From NCBI RefSeq assembly GCF_010731715.1, contig NZ_AP022587.1:5890001-5954000 (forward strand): a DNA stretch of 64,000 nucleotides. Direction: 5' to 3'. The number at the start of each line of letters is the position of its first letter. Position 1 is the stretch's first letter. The notes beneath the pieces are model-generated. The model did not search any database and was not told the origin of the DNA. It saw only the letters and a list, made by a program, of their open reading frames with translations. Positions 54,618 to 64,000 of this stretch are shown here, piece after piece. Origin of the DNA: Mycobacterium stomatepiae (GTDB lineage: Bacteria > Actinomycetota > Actinomycetes > Mycobacteriales > Mycobacteriaceae). The position numbers and the translations under genes are program-made.

Positions 54618-56498
54618 CTAGCGTGTGACTGAGCGTGTTGGTGGCCGATGGTCTCCGGCGAGGTCGGGATCTTGATTGGGGAAGACCCTTAGTAAGACGT
54701 GGAGGTCCAGCGATCGAGGGGGCTGCCGCCAGTCGGAGCCGAGCAGGCGGTCTAGCACTGAAATGCGTTGATAGAGCGTGTTGACGTGAACGTCGAGTGC
54801 TCGCGCGGTGGGTGCGGCCCGGCATCCGTGGTCGAGAAAGGCTTTGAGGGTAGCCAGCATCGGCACGTTTCGATTTTGCTGCTCAGATATCATCGCACCG
54901 AGTGCCTCATTGAACTGAGCCCGTAATTCGCGCTGGCCGGTGTGATTCAACAGAATGCGGTAGATGCCAAGTTGGTCAGCCGTGGCAACGGCCCCCGTCC
55001 GGCCGAGGGTCAGCAGGGCGCCCAGGGTGTCGACGGATTCTCGATAACAGCGATGCAGATCTGCCGGACTTGCGGCTGGTCCGGCAACGCCCGCCGTCGC
55101 CCTCGCGCCATTGTTCGCGCTCCAGCTCGTTAGCACTGTATCTGGGTGTTTGGCCGGTACCACTGCGACCAGCCGTGTGCCGTCGGCCACTACGACGGTT
55201 CCTGCGGGCTGCTTTGCGGCAACGCTGCTCCACTGCCTACGCGGGAGCTCATCGAAGGGTTGTGCCGCGATGACGCAGTACGCGAGGCCCGGAACTAAAC
55301 TGGCGTTGTGCATTCGTTGCCGCGAGGTCGCCCGATCGGCAGTTTCTCGGGTCAACAGGTCGAGCAGCATCGCGTCGCGGGTCAATCGGGTCGCCTCGGC
55401 GACGGCCTGCGCACCGGTCATTGCGAGTGCGAGGGCGGGGGCAGCTCGTTCGAGCAATAGCCGATCGCTGCTCTGGTCGCTGCCATCGATGAGTAGCAAC
55501 GCCCCGAGCACTTCTCGGCCCGCAATGATGGGCGCCAGCTGCACGGATCCATTACCCGCTACGATCACCCGATTCTCCTGTGCCGGTTGGGTTTTCGTTG
55601 CTGTGAACGTGTCGATCAGCTCGGGGTATCGAACAGCGATATCGCGGGGTAGGTCGGCGTCCGCGTCGAGCAGCATCAGTCGACCGGTCGCCACAGCAGC
55701 GATCTCACTTACCAAATCCTCGACGTCACCGCCCTTGAGGACCACGTTGGTCAGTTGGTGATCCCATGCCAACGTCTGTTCGAGCTGGCGGTTAGCCGTG
55801 TTGAGCTGCTGGGCGGTGTCGCGATATTGCCTGAGCGTAGTTGCGTTGTCGATTGCGACAGCTGCGTGCGAGGCCAGTGCCGCCAGCAGGCCAATCTCGT
55901 CATTGGCGAAGCGACGCTCGGTCCGTTTGCACGCGAACAGCGCCCCTAACGCCCGCCCGTCAACGGTGAGTGGAACGCCGAGTACCGCCCGGATCTGTTC
56001 GGCGGCAACCATATTGTTGAAGGATTCGTGAGCAAACGAGGTCTCCGCGGCGTAGTCACTTGTCCAGACCGGCTCGCCGCGACCGATTACCAGGCTCAGC
56101 AACCCCGCGCCGCGGGGCACGTGCAGACCGACTAGCTGCGATGTTAATGCGCCACTGGCAACTTCGATGACGAAGTCGTTTCCGCGAACGACCCCGATGT
56201 ATGCCAAGTCGACCCCAAGTAGTCGCAGCGTTTGCGCGGTGATTTGGGGGAGTAGCTGGTCGACGGCGTGGGTGCTGGTCAATTGCGCCGCGATGTCGTT
56301 GAGCGCTGTCAACCGCGAAACCCGCTGGCGCCTGTCATCGAGCAGCGCGTGTAGTTGAACCGCGGCACCCGCGTGCCGCTCGGCTTGGGCAGCGTCGACA
56401 CCGGCTTCGACGAGTTCGTCGCGGTGATCGTAGATCGCCTTGACGGGCACACCCGCCAGCAGCAAGTCCAACCACTTCTCCGATGCACTTCCCGGCAT
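54618..56498 (-). CDS. GAF-domain PucR-type transcriptional regulator
   Basis: A 626-aa regulator. GAF domain about residues 65-215 (LNDIAAQLTSTHAVDQLLPQI to FANDEIGLLAALASHAAVAIDN), a linker with helices, and a C-terminal PucR/CdaR helix-turn-helix (ATLKAFLDHGCRAAPTARAL, VHVNTLYQRISVLDRLLG). Such proteins activate degradative genes in response to small ligands. Divergent from an N-acyl-D-amino-acid deacylase-like gene, 131 bp apart, its probable target. GTGTACATAAC lies near the start. Confidence 0.85.
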   Translation of the reverse strand: MPGSASEKWLDLLLAGVPVKAIYDHRDELVEAGVDAAQAERHAGAAVQLHALLDDRRQRVSRLTALNDIAAQLTSTHAVDQLLPQITAQTLRLLGVDLAYIGVVRGNDFVIEVASGALTSQLVGLHVPRGAGLLSLVIGRGEPVWTSDYAAETSFAHESFNNMVAAEQIRAVLGVPLTVDGRALGALFACKRTERRFANDEIGLLAALASHAAVAIDNATTLRQYRDTAQQLNTANRQLEQTLAWDHQLTNVVLKGGDVEDLVSEIAAVATGRLMLLDADADLPRDIAVRYPELIDTFTATKTQPAQENRVIVAGNGSVQLAPIIAGREVLGALLLIDGSDQSSDRLLLERAAPALALAMTGAQAVAEATRLTRDAMLLDLLTRETADRATSRQRMHNASLVPGLAYCVIAAQPFDELPRRQWSSVAAKQPAGTVVVADGTRLVAVVPAKHPDTVLTSWSANNGARATAGVAGPAASPADLHRCYRESVDTLGALLTLGRTGAVATADQLGIYRILLNHTGQRELRAQFNEALGAMISEQQNRNVPMLATLKAFLDHGCRAAPTARALDVHVNTLYQRISVLDRLLGSDWRQPPRSLDLHVLLRVFPNQDPDLAGDHRPPTRSVTR

Positions 56499-56629
56499 GT
56501 GTACATAACCTACGCCAATTTCGCCTAATCAGGCTGATCTGTCTATACGTTTTGTCATGCCCGGGCCCTAGCTTGAAAGCATGACCGTCGGTATTCAGTC
56601 GGTTGCCGACCAGACTTAAAGGAACCAAG

Positions 56630-58396
56630 ATGGCGACATATGACCTGGTGATCCGCGGCGGAACGGTGTTCGACGGTACTGGCGCGGCGCCGAGCATCGC
56701 CGATGTTGGGGTGCGCGGCGACAGGATCGCGGCCATCGGCAACGGACTGCCCGACGGTATGCGCACCATCGATGCGACCGGGCGGTGGGTTATTCCAGGG
56801 ATGTTGGACGTGCACACCCATTACGACGCCGAGGTGCTGGCTAGTCCCGGGTTGGGTGAGTCGGCGCGACACGGGGTAACAACCATCATCCTCGGCAATT
56901 GTTCACTGTCGACGGTGTACTCCGAGGCCGACGATTGCGCGGACATGTTCGCGCGGGTGGAGGCGCTGCCGTGGAGTGTCGTGCACTCGGCGGTCAAAGA
57001 ACGCAAGACTTGGCATGATCCGGCGAGCTATGTTGCCGCGATCGAAGCACTGCCGCTTGGGACGAATGTCGCGGCGTTTATCGGTCATTCGGACATGCGT
57101 GTCGCGACAATGGGATTAGGTCCTTCGGTCGACTCGACGAGTCGGCCATCGCGAGACGAACTTGATCGGATGCGGCGAATGCTTACCGACGCGCTCGACG
57201 CCGGTTTCGTCGGGCTTTCCACAATCCGCAGTTCGTGGTCGAAGCTAGACGGAACACGTTATCCCGCGAGGCAATTGCCCTCGGCGTACGCGACTTGGGG
57301 CGAGTATCACGTCCTCAACAAGATTCTTCGGCAGAGAGGACGAGTGCATCAGAGCACGCCGAACCTCACACGCCGTGCAGAGGTGGCGTTCTACTTGTCC
57401 CAGAGCATTGGCGCGGGTTTACGCAAACCACTGAAGACCACCTTGATTTCGGCTGCCGATATCAAGGCGGACCGTGGCGTCGCCCGCGCAGCGATCGCCG
57501 CGGCGACGACCACCAACCTATTGGGCGGGCAATTCCGTTGGCAACATTTGCCGGTCCCGTTTGAGGTCTACGCCGACGGCGTGGATCTGGTGATCTTCGA
57601 GGAATTTGGTTCCGGTGCGGCTGCATTGAATATCCGCGACGCGTTGCAGCGAGGTCGGCTACTCGACGACGAGGAGTACCGGCGGCGATTCCGCGAAGAC
57701 CTCGCGAAACGATTCGGCCCGCGCGTTTGGAATCGGGACCTCGCCGACGCCGAAATCGTGTCGTGCCCCGACAAGAGTGTGATCGGAAAATCCTTCGCGC
57801 AAGTCGGCAACGAACGCGGTATCACACCCGCCGACGCCTTGCTTGATCTGACGGTCGAGCACACCGAAAAGCTCCGGTGGCGCACCACAATTGCTAATGA
57901 TCGCGACGATGTGCTGGACCGCCTCCAACGGTCACGCGCCGTTCAGGTCGGCTTCGCGGACTCCGGCGCCCACCTACGCAACATGGCGTTTTACAACTTC
58001 GGTGTTCGGATGCTTGAGCGCGTTCACCAACGTGGTTTCATGCCGATCGAAGCTGCTGTGCATCGGCTCACCGGAGAGCTTGCCGATTGGTATGGCCTCG
58101 ACGCTGGCCATCTTGGCGAAGGCTGTCGTGCCGACCTTGCCGTCATCGACCCATCAGGCTTCGACGGTTCCGGTCGCAAATACGCTGAGGCGCCGTATCC
58201 CGGTGCCGATGGAGTCAAACGCATGGTCAACCGGAACGACCGTGCTGTCACCGCGACCGTGGTGGGCGGCCACATCGTTTACGCTGAGGGCCAATTCGCG
58301 CGTGGATTTGGCCAGACGCTGCACGCCGGCACATTCCTTCGTGCGCGCGATAGCAAGAACACGGCGGTTGCGACTCCCGTGCCTAGTGCGCGGTAA
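56630..58396 (+). CDS. N-acyl-D-amino-acid deacylase-like amidohydrolase
   Basis: A 588-aa metal-dependent hydrolase of amidohydrolase family 3. N-terminal beta-sandwich MATYDLVIRGGTVFDGTGA, metal motif HTHYDAEVL (about residues 63-71) after VIPGMLDV, GHSDMR, and the C-terminal metal-site region with GFADSGAHLRNMAFYNFG (about 444-461). Members hydrolyse N-acyl-D-amino acids or related ureido compounds. ATG at 56630 has AAAGGAACC upstream. Probably controlled by the divergent PucR-type regulator. Exact substrate unknown. Confidence 0.82.
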   Translation: MATYDLVIRGGTVFDGTGAAPSIADVGVRGDRIAAIGNGLPDGMRTIDATGRWVIPGMLDVHTHYDAEVLASPGLGESARHGVTTIILGNCSLSTVYSEADDCADMFARVEALPWSVVHSAVKERKTWHDPASYVAAIEALPLGTNVAAFIGHSDMRVATMGLGPSVDSTSRPSRDELDRMRRMLTDALDAGFVGLSTIRSSWSKLDGTRYPARQLPSAYATWGEYHVLNKILRQRGRVHQSTPNLTRRAEVAFYLSQSIGAGLRKPLKTTLISAADIKADRGVARAAIAAATTTNLLGGQFRWQHLPVPFEVYADGVDLVIFEEFGSGAAALNIRDALQRGRLLDDEEYRRRFREDLAKRFGPRVWNRDLADAEIVSCPDKSVIGKSFAQVGNERGITPADALLDLTVEHTEKLRWRTTIANDRDDVLDRLQRSRAVQVGFADSGAHLRNMAFYNFGVRMLERVHQRGFMPIEAAVHRLTGELADWYGLDAGHLGEGCRADLAVIDPSGFDGSGRKYAEAPYPGADGVKRMVNRNDRAVTATVVGGHIVYAEGQFARGFGQTLHAGTFLRARDSKNTAVATPVPSAR

Positions 58397-58735
58397 CGTG
58401 TTGGCCACACCGCATGCGATCAAAGCCAACCAGTGCCTGGCCATAGTTCAACAGTGATGCAATCGGCCGCATAGTGGTGACTCAGGCCACCGCAGAGCTA
58501 CCAAATGTTCGACACCTGTTCTGTGTCTGTGGTTTTCAGCTCGACGTCGGAGAATCCTTACTGGGTTTCATCGCTAAGCGCCCGACTGGCGGAGTGTCGA
58601 GGGCGATAATTTGACTGTGCACGACCCGCGTACCGTCTTCCTTAGCGATGCTCCGCAAGGCGCCACGCTTGAGGCCGTCGGCCGCCTCGAGCCCCTCAGC
58701 CTATGCGCCAGCAGTCAGAACCTGACTCTCGCTGC
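58397..58735. other. Gene-free stretch
   Basis: No gene, repeat or RNA recognised. The stretch may contain decayed remains of the AraC-type gene's 3' half, but I could not find its helix-turn-helix. Confidence 0.4.
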
Positions 58736-59394
58736 TTAGCAAACGATTTCGTCTACGTACATCGTGGCTACGAGGATAAGGCTATCCTCCCGATGGGCCA
58801 AGAATTTCTGGCGAAACGCGCCGCCGCGCTCCCGCTGGTCTGAGATCGGGTGATCCGGACACAACCGAACCGCGCAAATTTCCCGAATGACGTCTACCGG
58901 CAACGCCAATCGATCCAGGGGTATTCGAAATTTGTGCTGGGAGAGGCCACCCGTATCGGCGATGGCGAATGGATTTGTCGAGTCCCAGACCGCGAGATCG
59001 CCTGGACGCAAGGTTATTCGCGGTCACGCTGGGCCACGACGCAGGACTCCGTCCTCTGCAACCCCAAGAACAGACTCGGCTTGAAGTCGTTGCGCGGCAA
59101 CGCCTTGTACTGAACCTTGACGGTGCTCGTGGTCACGGACCACACCGTCAGCTCACCCAGGTCGGTGATCGCCAAGTTCGTTGGAACCGGGCCGTGATCG
59201 TCTGGATAGTCGATCTCAAGCGGCGCCAGCGTCCTCCAGACCGTGGCGCGCACCACTTCTTCGCGATCGGCGGCCGGGATTCGCCGAGCGTCGAAGATGA
59301 CCGTCACTGCGATGCCCTCGTACCCGCCGGGTCGGCGCTTCTGCCGAGCGTGTCGTAGTGCAACATGCGTCCCAACCAGTTCTAACCGCGACAA
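58736..59394 (-). pseudogene. AraC-family regulator remnant, frameshifted and lacking its DNA-binding domain
   Basis: The first frame (59394-59014) carries an AraC-binding-like sensor domain (IDYPDDHGPVPTNLAI, VQYKALPRNDFKPSLFLGLQ, CVVAQRDRE) and stops at TAA 59014. The rest of the sensor, LRPGDLAVWDSTNPFAIADTG, follows in another frame from 59011 to 58736. One missing base in GAATAACC (GAAATAACC would read through) explains the break. The C-terminal helix-turn-helix is absent, so DNA binding is lost. Confidence 0.75.
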
Positions 59395-59507
59395 TTCTCC
59401 GATTTTGCCATCATCGGAGCGTCGGTCAGCAAAAGATCGTCCAGGGAGTTTCCGAGTTTGCGGATCGCACGGCTCAGGACGTGAAGCCCGGACCGTCTCG
59501 GTGTAGG

Positions 59508-59520
59508 TTAGAGCGTCTAA
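59508..59520. promoter_or_regulatory. Palindrome upstream of mmpS
   Basis: TTAGA-GCG-TCTAA, a perfect five-base inverted repeat 52 bp before the mmpS start, in an otherwise AT-richer promoter region. Possible operator for a TetR/MarR-type repressor. Confidence 0.35.
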
Positions 59521-59571
59521 GCTTACCCTTTAAAGTAGTTGATTAGCCTTCGCCCCTGGTTAGGAATGCCC

Positions 59572-60117
59572 ATGACGACCACCAAGCCATGGACAGAGTC
59601 GCGCGACCCTAAGGCTCCCTCGAGCCCCGAGGAAAAACCCGGTCCACAGCGCGTCAGGAAGAAGGGTCTGTTCAGCCGGTTCTGGCTCGTCCTCACCATT
59701 GCGGCCGTCGTCGCTCTATCGGGTTTCATGGTTTACCGACTGCACGGAATCTTCGGCGTCCACAAGGGTTCGTTCGGTGGGGGCACGTCCGGCGAGGTTC
59801 TTGACCAGTTCAACGCCAAGACCATCACGCTCGAGGTCTGGGGCTCGCCGGGCAGCACGGCCACCATCAACTACCTCGACGAGAACTCCCACCCGCAGCA
59901 GGCCCTCAACGTCCCCTTGCCCTGGAGCACAGTATTGAGTTCAACGAAGCCCGGCATCCCGGCAAACCTGGTAGCGCAAGGAGACGGGAGTTGGATTGCC
60001 TGCCACTTCGTCGTCGACAACCATGACGGGCGCGGTGCGGTGATCAAGGGTGCTAATCAATCGCCCGCCAACGAGAACGTCAATGCCATGGTCTACTGCC
60101 TGGACAAGTCCGCATGA
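59572..60117 (+). CDS. MmpS-family membrane protein
   Basis: A 181-aa MmpS4/5-type protein: cytosolic Pro/Lys-rich N-terminus, one transmembrane helix (about residues 38-58, [20 protein letters not shown]) and a periplasmic beta-sandwich ([35 protein letters not shown]). Partner of MmpL for export of lipids or siderophore. ATG 59572 follows TTAGGA; ATG 59566 is possible. Overlaps mmpL by four bases. Confidence 0.92.
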   Translation: MTTTKPWTESRDPKAPSSPEEKPGPQRVRKKGLFSRFWLVLTIAAVVALSGFMVYRLHGIFGVHKGSFGGGTSGEVLDQFNAKTITLEVWGSPGSTATINYLDENSHPQQALNVPLPWSTVLSSTKPGIPANLVAQGDGSWIACHFVVDNHDGRGAVIKGANQSPANENVNAMVYCLDKSA

Positions 60118-63050
60118 GCGAGGCCACCGAAGAGGCTCCGCCGCCGCGCGTCGATCAGCCGCTGATCCCGCCGTTCCTGCCGCGGATGATCCACCGGCTT
60201 GCATTGCCGATTGTCCTGGTGTGGTTGGGCATCGTCTTCGTCACCAACACCATCTCTCCGCAGTTGGAGGTCGTCTCCAAGAGGCAGTCGGTGTCGCAGA
60301 GTCCCACGGACGCGGTGTCGTTTCAGTCGATGATGAAGGTCGGATCGACGTTCAAAGAGTTCAGTACCGACAGTTCGGCGATGATCCTGCTGGAGGGCGA
60401 CAAGCCGCTGGGGGCCGAGGCGCACCGCTATTACGACAAGATTGTCAAGCGACTCGAGCAGGACAAGAAGCACGTTCAGCACATCCAGGACTTCTGGAGT
60501 GATCCGCTGACCGCCGCGGGCTCCCAGAGCCACGACCAGAAGGCCGCGTACGTCCAGGTCTACCTCGCCGGCAACATGGGCAGCGCGATGTCCGGCGAAT
60601 CCACGGAGGCGGTCCGCAAGATCGTGAACTCGGTGCCCGCGCCGCCCGGCATCAAGGCCTACGTCACCGGGGCGGGTCCACTGTTTGCCGATCAGTCCCA
60701 CGCGGGTGAAAAGGGCGTAGCGACCGTCACGATGATCACCTTCCTCGTGATCATCGTGATGCTGCTGTGGGTCTATCGGTCGGTGATCACCATGCTGATC
60801 ATGCTGGTCATGGTCTTCATCGAATTGGCCGCGGCCCGCGGTGTCGTCGCGACGCTCGGCAACTACGGCATCATGGGGCTTTCGACGTTCGCCAACAACA
60901 TGCTCGTGCTGATGGCGATCGCCGCCGGAACGGATTACGCGATCTTCGTGGTCGGCCGCTACCACGAAGCCCGCGGTCAGGGCGAAGACCGCACCCAGGC
61001 GTTCTACACGATGTTCCACAGCACGGCGCACGTCGTATTGGGATCCGGGCTCACCATCGCCGGCGCGATGTATTGCCTGAGCTTCTGCCGGCTGCCCTAT
61101 TTTTCGTCACTCGGCATACCCTGCGCCGTCGGCATGCTGGTCGCGGTCCTCGCGGCCTTGACTTTGGCCCCGGCGATCCTGACCGTGGCGACGTTCTTCA
61201 AGCTGCTAGACCCGAAGCGAAAGCTGCAGACCCGGGGCTGGAGACGCATCGGCACCGCCATCGTTCGCTGGCCCGCACCGATTCTCGCGGTGACCATCGC
61301 CGCCGCATTGGTCGGCCTGCTCGCGTTGCCCGGCTACAAGACGGACTACGACACCCGTCACTTTCTACCGGAAGACACCCCGGCCAATGTCGGATATGCG
61401 GCCGCCGACCGGCACTTCGACCAGGCTCGGCTCAATCCCGAGCTGTTGATGATCTCGACCGATCACGACCTGCGTAACCCGGCCGACTTCATCATCCTGG
61501 ACAAGGTCGCCAAAGCGGTGTTCCACATCCCCGGTATCGGCCGGGTGCAGACCATCACCCGACCATTGGGCACTCCGCTCGACCACAGCACTCTCGGTTT
61601 TCAGATGGGTGCACAAGCCGCGGCGCGGCTACAGACTCAGCACTACCAGGAAGAGCAAGCGCAGAACCTGCTGAGCCAGGCGGACGAGCTCAAGAAAACG
61701 ATGGCAACGCTGCGTGAGCAGATGCAGGTCACCCAGGATCTGAGCAACACCACCCACGAAACCACCAGGCTTACCAAGCAGACCGTCGAGATCACCGAGA
61801 AGTTGCGCGACGACATCGCCAACTTCGACGACTTCCTCCGGCCGATCCGTAGCTACTTCTACTGGGAGAAGCACTGTTTCGATATCCCGGTTTGCTGGGC
61901 GATCCGGTCGGTGTTCAACGCGCTCGACGGCATCGACCAGGTCGCCGAGAACATCGTGAACCTCAGCGCGAATCTCGACAAGCTGGACCAGATTCAGCCG
62001 AAGTTGGTGGCACTGATACCGCCGCAGATCGAGAGCCAACAGCACAACCTCGACACCATCATGTCGAACTACGCGATCACGAAGGGTCTCAACGACCAGG
62101 CGAAAGCCCAGGCGGACAACGCCACCGCGCAGGGCGATGCGTTCGACAAATCCAAGAACGACGACACGTTCTACCTTCCGCCGGAGGCGTTCAAGAGCCC
62201 CGACTTCGCGAGGGGTCTCAAACAGTTCATCTCGCCGGACGGGCACTCTGTCCGGTTGATCATCTCGCATGAGGGCGACCCCGCGACCCCTGAAGGCGTC
62301 AACCATATCGGGCCGATCAAGCAGGCCGTGCACGAGGCAATCAAGGGCACGCCCTGGGAGGGTGCCCACGTCTACCTCGGCGGTACCGCCGCGACGTACA
62401 AGGACATGCACGACGGTTCGAACATCGACCTGTTGATCGCCGGAATCTCCGCAGCCACACTGATTTTCATCATCATGCTGGTGATCACCCGAAGCGTCGT
62501 AGCGGCCTTCGTGATCGTCGGCACGGTGTTGCTGTCGCTGGGCGCCTCGTTCGGACTCTCCGTGCTGCTATGGCAGTACATTCTGGGGATCAAGCTGCAC
62601 TGGATGGTGCTGGCGATGGCGGTCATCCTGCTGCTGGCGGTCGGCTCGGACTACAACCTGCTGCTGATTTCGCGGTTCAAGGAGGAAATCCACGCCGGCC
62701 TCAAGACGGGGACGATCCGCGCGGTTGCCGGTTCGGGCTCGGTCGTGACCGCCGCCGGCCTTGTGTTCGCCGCCACTATGGCCACATTCGCCTTCAGCCC
62801 GCTGCGGGTGATGGCCCAAGTGGGTACGACGATCGCGCTGGGTCTGTTGTTCGACACCTTGATCGTGCGGTCGTTCATGACCCCGTCGCTAGCCACCTTG
62901 CTCGGGCGCTGGTTCTGGTGGCCGCAGCACGTGCGTCCACGGCCGGCCAGCACCATGCTGCGACCGTACGGACCGCGTCCCGCCGTGCGCGAGCTGATCG
63001 ATCACGACCTTGACGACATCCCACCGGGCGGACTGGTCACAAAGCGCTAA
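60114..63050 (+). CDS. MmpL-family RND transporter (MmpL4/5-like)
   Basis: A 978-aa proton-driven transporter with 12 helices in two halves. Proton-relay Asp-Tyr pairs: GTDYAIF (about residue 273) and GSDYNLLL (about 846). A long helical insert (about 510-690, [18 protein letters not shown] through [17 protein letters not shown]) is the coiled-coil hairpin typical of MmpL4/MmpL5, which with MmpS export mycobactin/carboxymycobactin or glycopeptidolipid-type lipids. Substrate not determined. ATGA overlap with mmpS. Confidence 0.93.
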   Translation: MSEATEEAPPPRVDQPLIPPFLPRMIHRLALPIVLVWLGIVFVTNTISPQLEVVSKRQSVSQSPTDAVSFQSMMKVGSTFKEFSTDSSAMILLEGDKPLGAEAHRYYDKIVKRLEQDKKHVQHIQDFWSDPLTAAGSQSHDQKAAYVQVYLAGNMGSAMSGESTEAVRKIVNSVPAPPGIKAYVTGAGPLFADQSHAGEKGVATVTMITFLVIIVMLLWVYRSVITMLIMLVMVFIELAAARGVVATLGNYGIMGLSTFANNMLVLMAIAAGTDYAIFVVGRYHEARGQGEDRTQAFYTMFHSTAHVVLGSGLTIAGAMYCLSFCRLPYFSSLGIPCAVGMLVAVLAALTLAPAILTVATFFKLLDPKRKLQTRGWRRIGTAIVRWPAPILAVTIAAALVGLLALPGYKTDYDTRHFLPEDTPANVGYAAADRHFDQARLNPELLMISTDHDLRNPADFIILDKVAKAVFHIPGIGRVQTITRPLGTPLDHSTLGFQMGAQAAARLQTQHYQEEQAQNLLSQADELKKTMATLREQMQVTQDLSNTTHETTRLTKQTVEITEKLRDDIANFDDFLRPIRSYFYWEKHCFDIPVCWAIRSVFNALDGIDQVAENIVNLSANLDKLDQIQPKLVALIPPQIESQQHNLDTIMSNYAITKGLNDQAKAQADNATAQGDAFDKSKNDDTFYLPPEAFKSPDFARGLKQFISPDGHSVRLIISHEGDPATPEGVNHIGPIKQAVHEAIKGTPWEGAHVYLGGTAATYKDMHDGSNIDLLIAGISAATLIFIIMLVITRSVVAAFVIVGTVLLSLGASFGLSVLLWQYILGIKLHWMVLAMAVILLLAVGSDYNLLLISRFKEEIHAGLKTGTIRAVAGSGSVVTAAGLVFAATMATFAFSPLRVMAQVGTTIALGLLFDTLIVRSFMTPSLATLLGRWFWWPQHVRPRPASTMLRPYGPRPAVRELIDHDLDDIPPGGLVTKR

Positions 63051-63122
63051 AAGCTATGTCGCGCTGGCGGTTCCAGCCGAGAGTTCCGCCCAAGGTGCGC
63101 TGAGGGCGAAAAGTGAGCCGCC

Positions 63123-64000
63123 TTGAGTTCAAGGGGTGGTTGCAACACTTCGTAGTTAGGGGTGTTGATGACGGGTCAGCCTCAGTTGTTGGTGGTGCAG
63201 CGGCGGTATTGGGATTTGATCGCTGCGGGATGGTCCTCGGAGGATGCCGGGGTGGCGGTCGGCGTGTCGGCGACGTGCGGTAGCAAGTGGTTTCGCAGGT
63301 TTGGTGGTGTGAATCCACGATGGTCAAAGCCTCAAGGACAGCGACGGCCGCGGCTGTCGGCGGATGAGCGTGAACAGATCATGATCGGCACCGCGCACGG
63401 TGAGTCGATCCGTTCGATGGCGCGCCGGTTGGGCCGGGCGCCGTCGACGATCATGCGCGAGATTGCCCACAACGGTGTCATGCGAGGGCATGTGGGCCGT
63501 TATCGCGCCCGGTATCGGTTCGGGGCCCGCCGGGCCGGTTGGGACGCGAAGTCGGGCTACTCGGCGCGCATCGCTCAGCGGCGCAGCGAGCAACGGGCGC
63601 GTCGACCCAAGACCGGCAAGTTGGGCCGCTGTGAGCAATTGCGGGCCGAGGTGCAAGCGTTGTTGGTCAACAAGTACAGCCCCGAACAGATCGCCGGGGT
63701 ATTGACCGCGACCTATCCTGACCGCCCGGAGATGCAGGTGTCCCACGAAACCATCTACCAGGCGCTTTACGTGCAAGGGCGCGGAGAACTGCGCCGGGAA
63801 CTGAGGACATGCCTGCGCACCGGGCGCGCGTTGCGTAAACCGCGCCGACGGGCCCGCGCCGGTGACGGCCGCGGCCGTATCCAAGGCATGGTCAACATCA
63901 GTGAGCGGCCCGCCGAAGCTAACGACCGCGCCGTGCCAGGCCATTGGGAAGGAGACCTGATCATCGGCAAGGACCAGGCCTCTCAAATCGGCACGCTGGT
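63123..64000 (+). mobile_element. IS30-family insertion sequence (right copy, cut by window edge)
   Basis: Second copy of the 5.65-kb element in the opposite orientation, starting near CTTGAGTTCAAGG at 63122. It matches the left copy over at least 870 bases by identical antisense translations. Its right end is outside the window. Confidence 0.85.
63162..64000 (+). CDS. IS30-family transposase, partial at window edge
   Basis: From GTG 63162 the product begins MLMTGQPQLLVVQRRYWDLI and runs through the HTH and into the DDE domain (GHWEGDLIIGKD near the edge). Identical in sequence, as far as read, to the left-copy transposase. No stop before base 64000. About 280 of an expected 421 residues are present. 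Confidence 0.9.
   Translation, partial: MLMTGQPQLLVVQRRYWDLIAAGWSSEDAGVAVGVSATCGSKWFRRFGGVNPRWSKPQGQRRPRLSADEREQIMIGTAHGESIRSMARRLGRAPSTIMREIAHNGVMRGHVGRYRARYRFGARRAGWDAKSGYSARIAQRRSEQRARRPKTGKLGRCEQLRAEVQALLVNKYSPEQIAGVLTATYPDRPEMQVSHETIYQALYVQGRGELRRELRTCLRTGRALRKPRRRARAGDGRGRIQGMVNISERPAEANDRAVPGHWEGDLIIGKDQASQIGTL

Noticed and set aside
5651..64000. Large composite transposon bounded by the two IS30 copies
   Set aside because: The interior follows the conserved mycobacterial chromosome order (mez, lppP, narK, rocD, usp, tldD), so it is not cargo.

Overview
The window is high-GC DNA from a Mycobacterium, most likely a nontuberculous species. I infer this from the mce operon, MmpS/MmpL, LppP, two-component TldD/TldE and a gene order that follows the M. 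tuberculosis Rv2313c-Rv2335 neighbourhood (cysE, cysK, mez, lppP, narK, MarR, ECF ATPase/EcfT, AsnC, Rv2323c, rocD, rocE, uspCBA, TldD/TldE, Rv2313c) with lineage-specific insertions. Species identity cannot be fixed by eye.

Layout. 0-5.6 kb is a sulfur/cysteine module: cysE, cysK and a thioester-domain (TQXA) gene on the minus strand, diverging from a family 2A encapsulin (the MMP-I/SrpI type) and its cargo cysteine desulfurase, which has a long disordered N-terminus carrying three repeats. A 23-codon leaderless leader ORF ending in five cysteine codons lies upstream of the cysK operon and looks like a cysteine-responsive attenuator. 5.65-6.96 kb is an IS30-family element inserted between the arms of a 13-bp inverted repeat. 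7.5-18.3 kb is a complete mce operon (yrbEA, yrbEB, mceA-F, two Mas genes, a CAP-domain gene) in which mceD carries an in-frame stop. 18.3-22.1 kb holds malic enzyme and two sulfur-transfer genes (rhodanese; persulfide-dioxygenase-like MBL with two rhodanese domains).

22.3-29.4 kb is a nitrate-assimilation block: a giant nitrate reductase/diflavin fusion broken by an in-frame TGA, LppP and NarK, with two GlnR-type boxes placed at the same distance from two minus-strand starts, one of them a 69-aa ORF that echoes a piece of the reductase. 29.4-41.3 kb has an acyl-CoA oxidase-like flavoprotein, a VIT/CCC1 remnant, a frameshifted phytase-like lipoprotein, an FHA-ABC exporter with a degenerate Walker A, a MarR regulator, an ECF transporter, and a SRPBCC/sulfatase pair. 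41.3-45.4 kb is arginine/ornithine catabolism (AsnC, amidinotransferase-fold hydrolase, intact RocD, RocE with an apparent internal deletion). 45.4-52.2 kb carries uspCBA, TldD/TldE and an AhpD-like gene. 52.2-54.5 kb contains a small EthD-like gene, DUF3072, a CAU tRNA and an IS481-family element beside the tRNA. 54.6-63.1 kb has a GAF-PucR regulator, an N-acyl-D-amino-acid deacylase-like gene, an AraC pseudogene and mmpS/mmpL. A second copy of the IS30 element, inverted relative to the first, runs off the right edge.

Two themes stand out. First, sulfur: cysteine synthesis, a sulfur-storing nanocompartment and persulfide/sulfane handling lie within 22 kb, with a cysteine-sensing leader. Second, gene decay: mceD, the nitrate reductase, the phytase-like gene, an AraC gene, a SRPBCC gene, a VIT gene and rocE all carry a stop, frameshift, truncation or deletion. 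Recent pseudogenisation and assembly error cannot be separated by eye.
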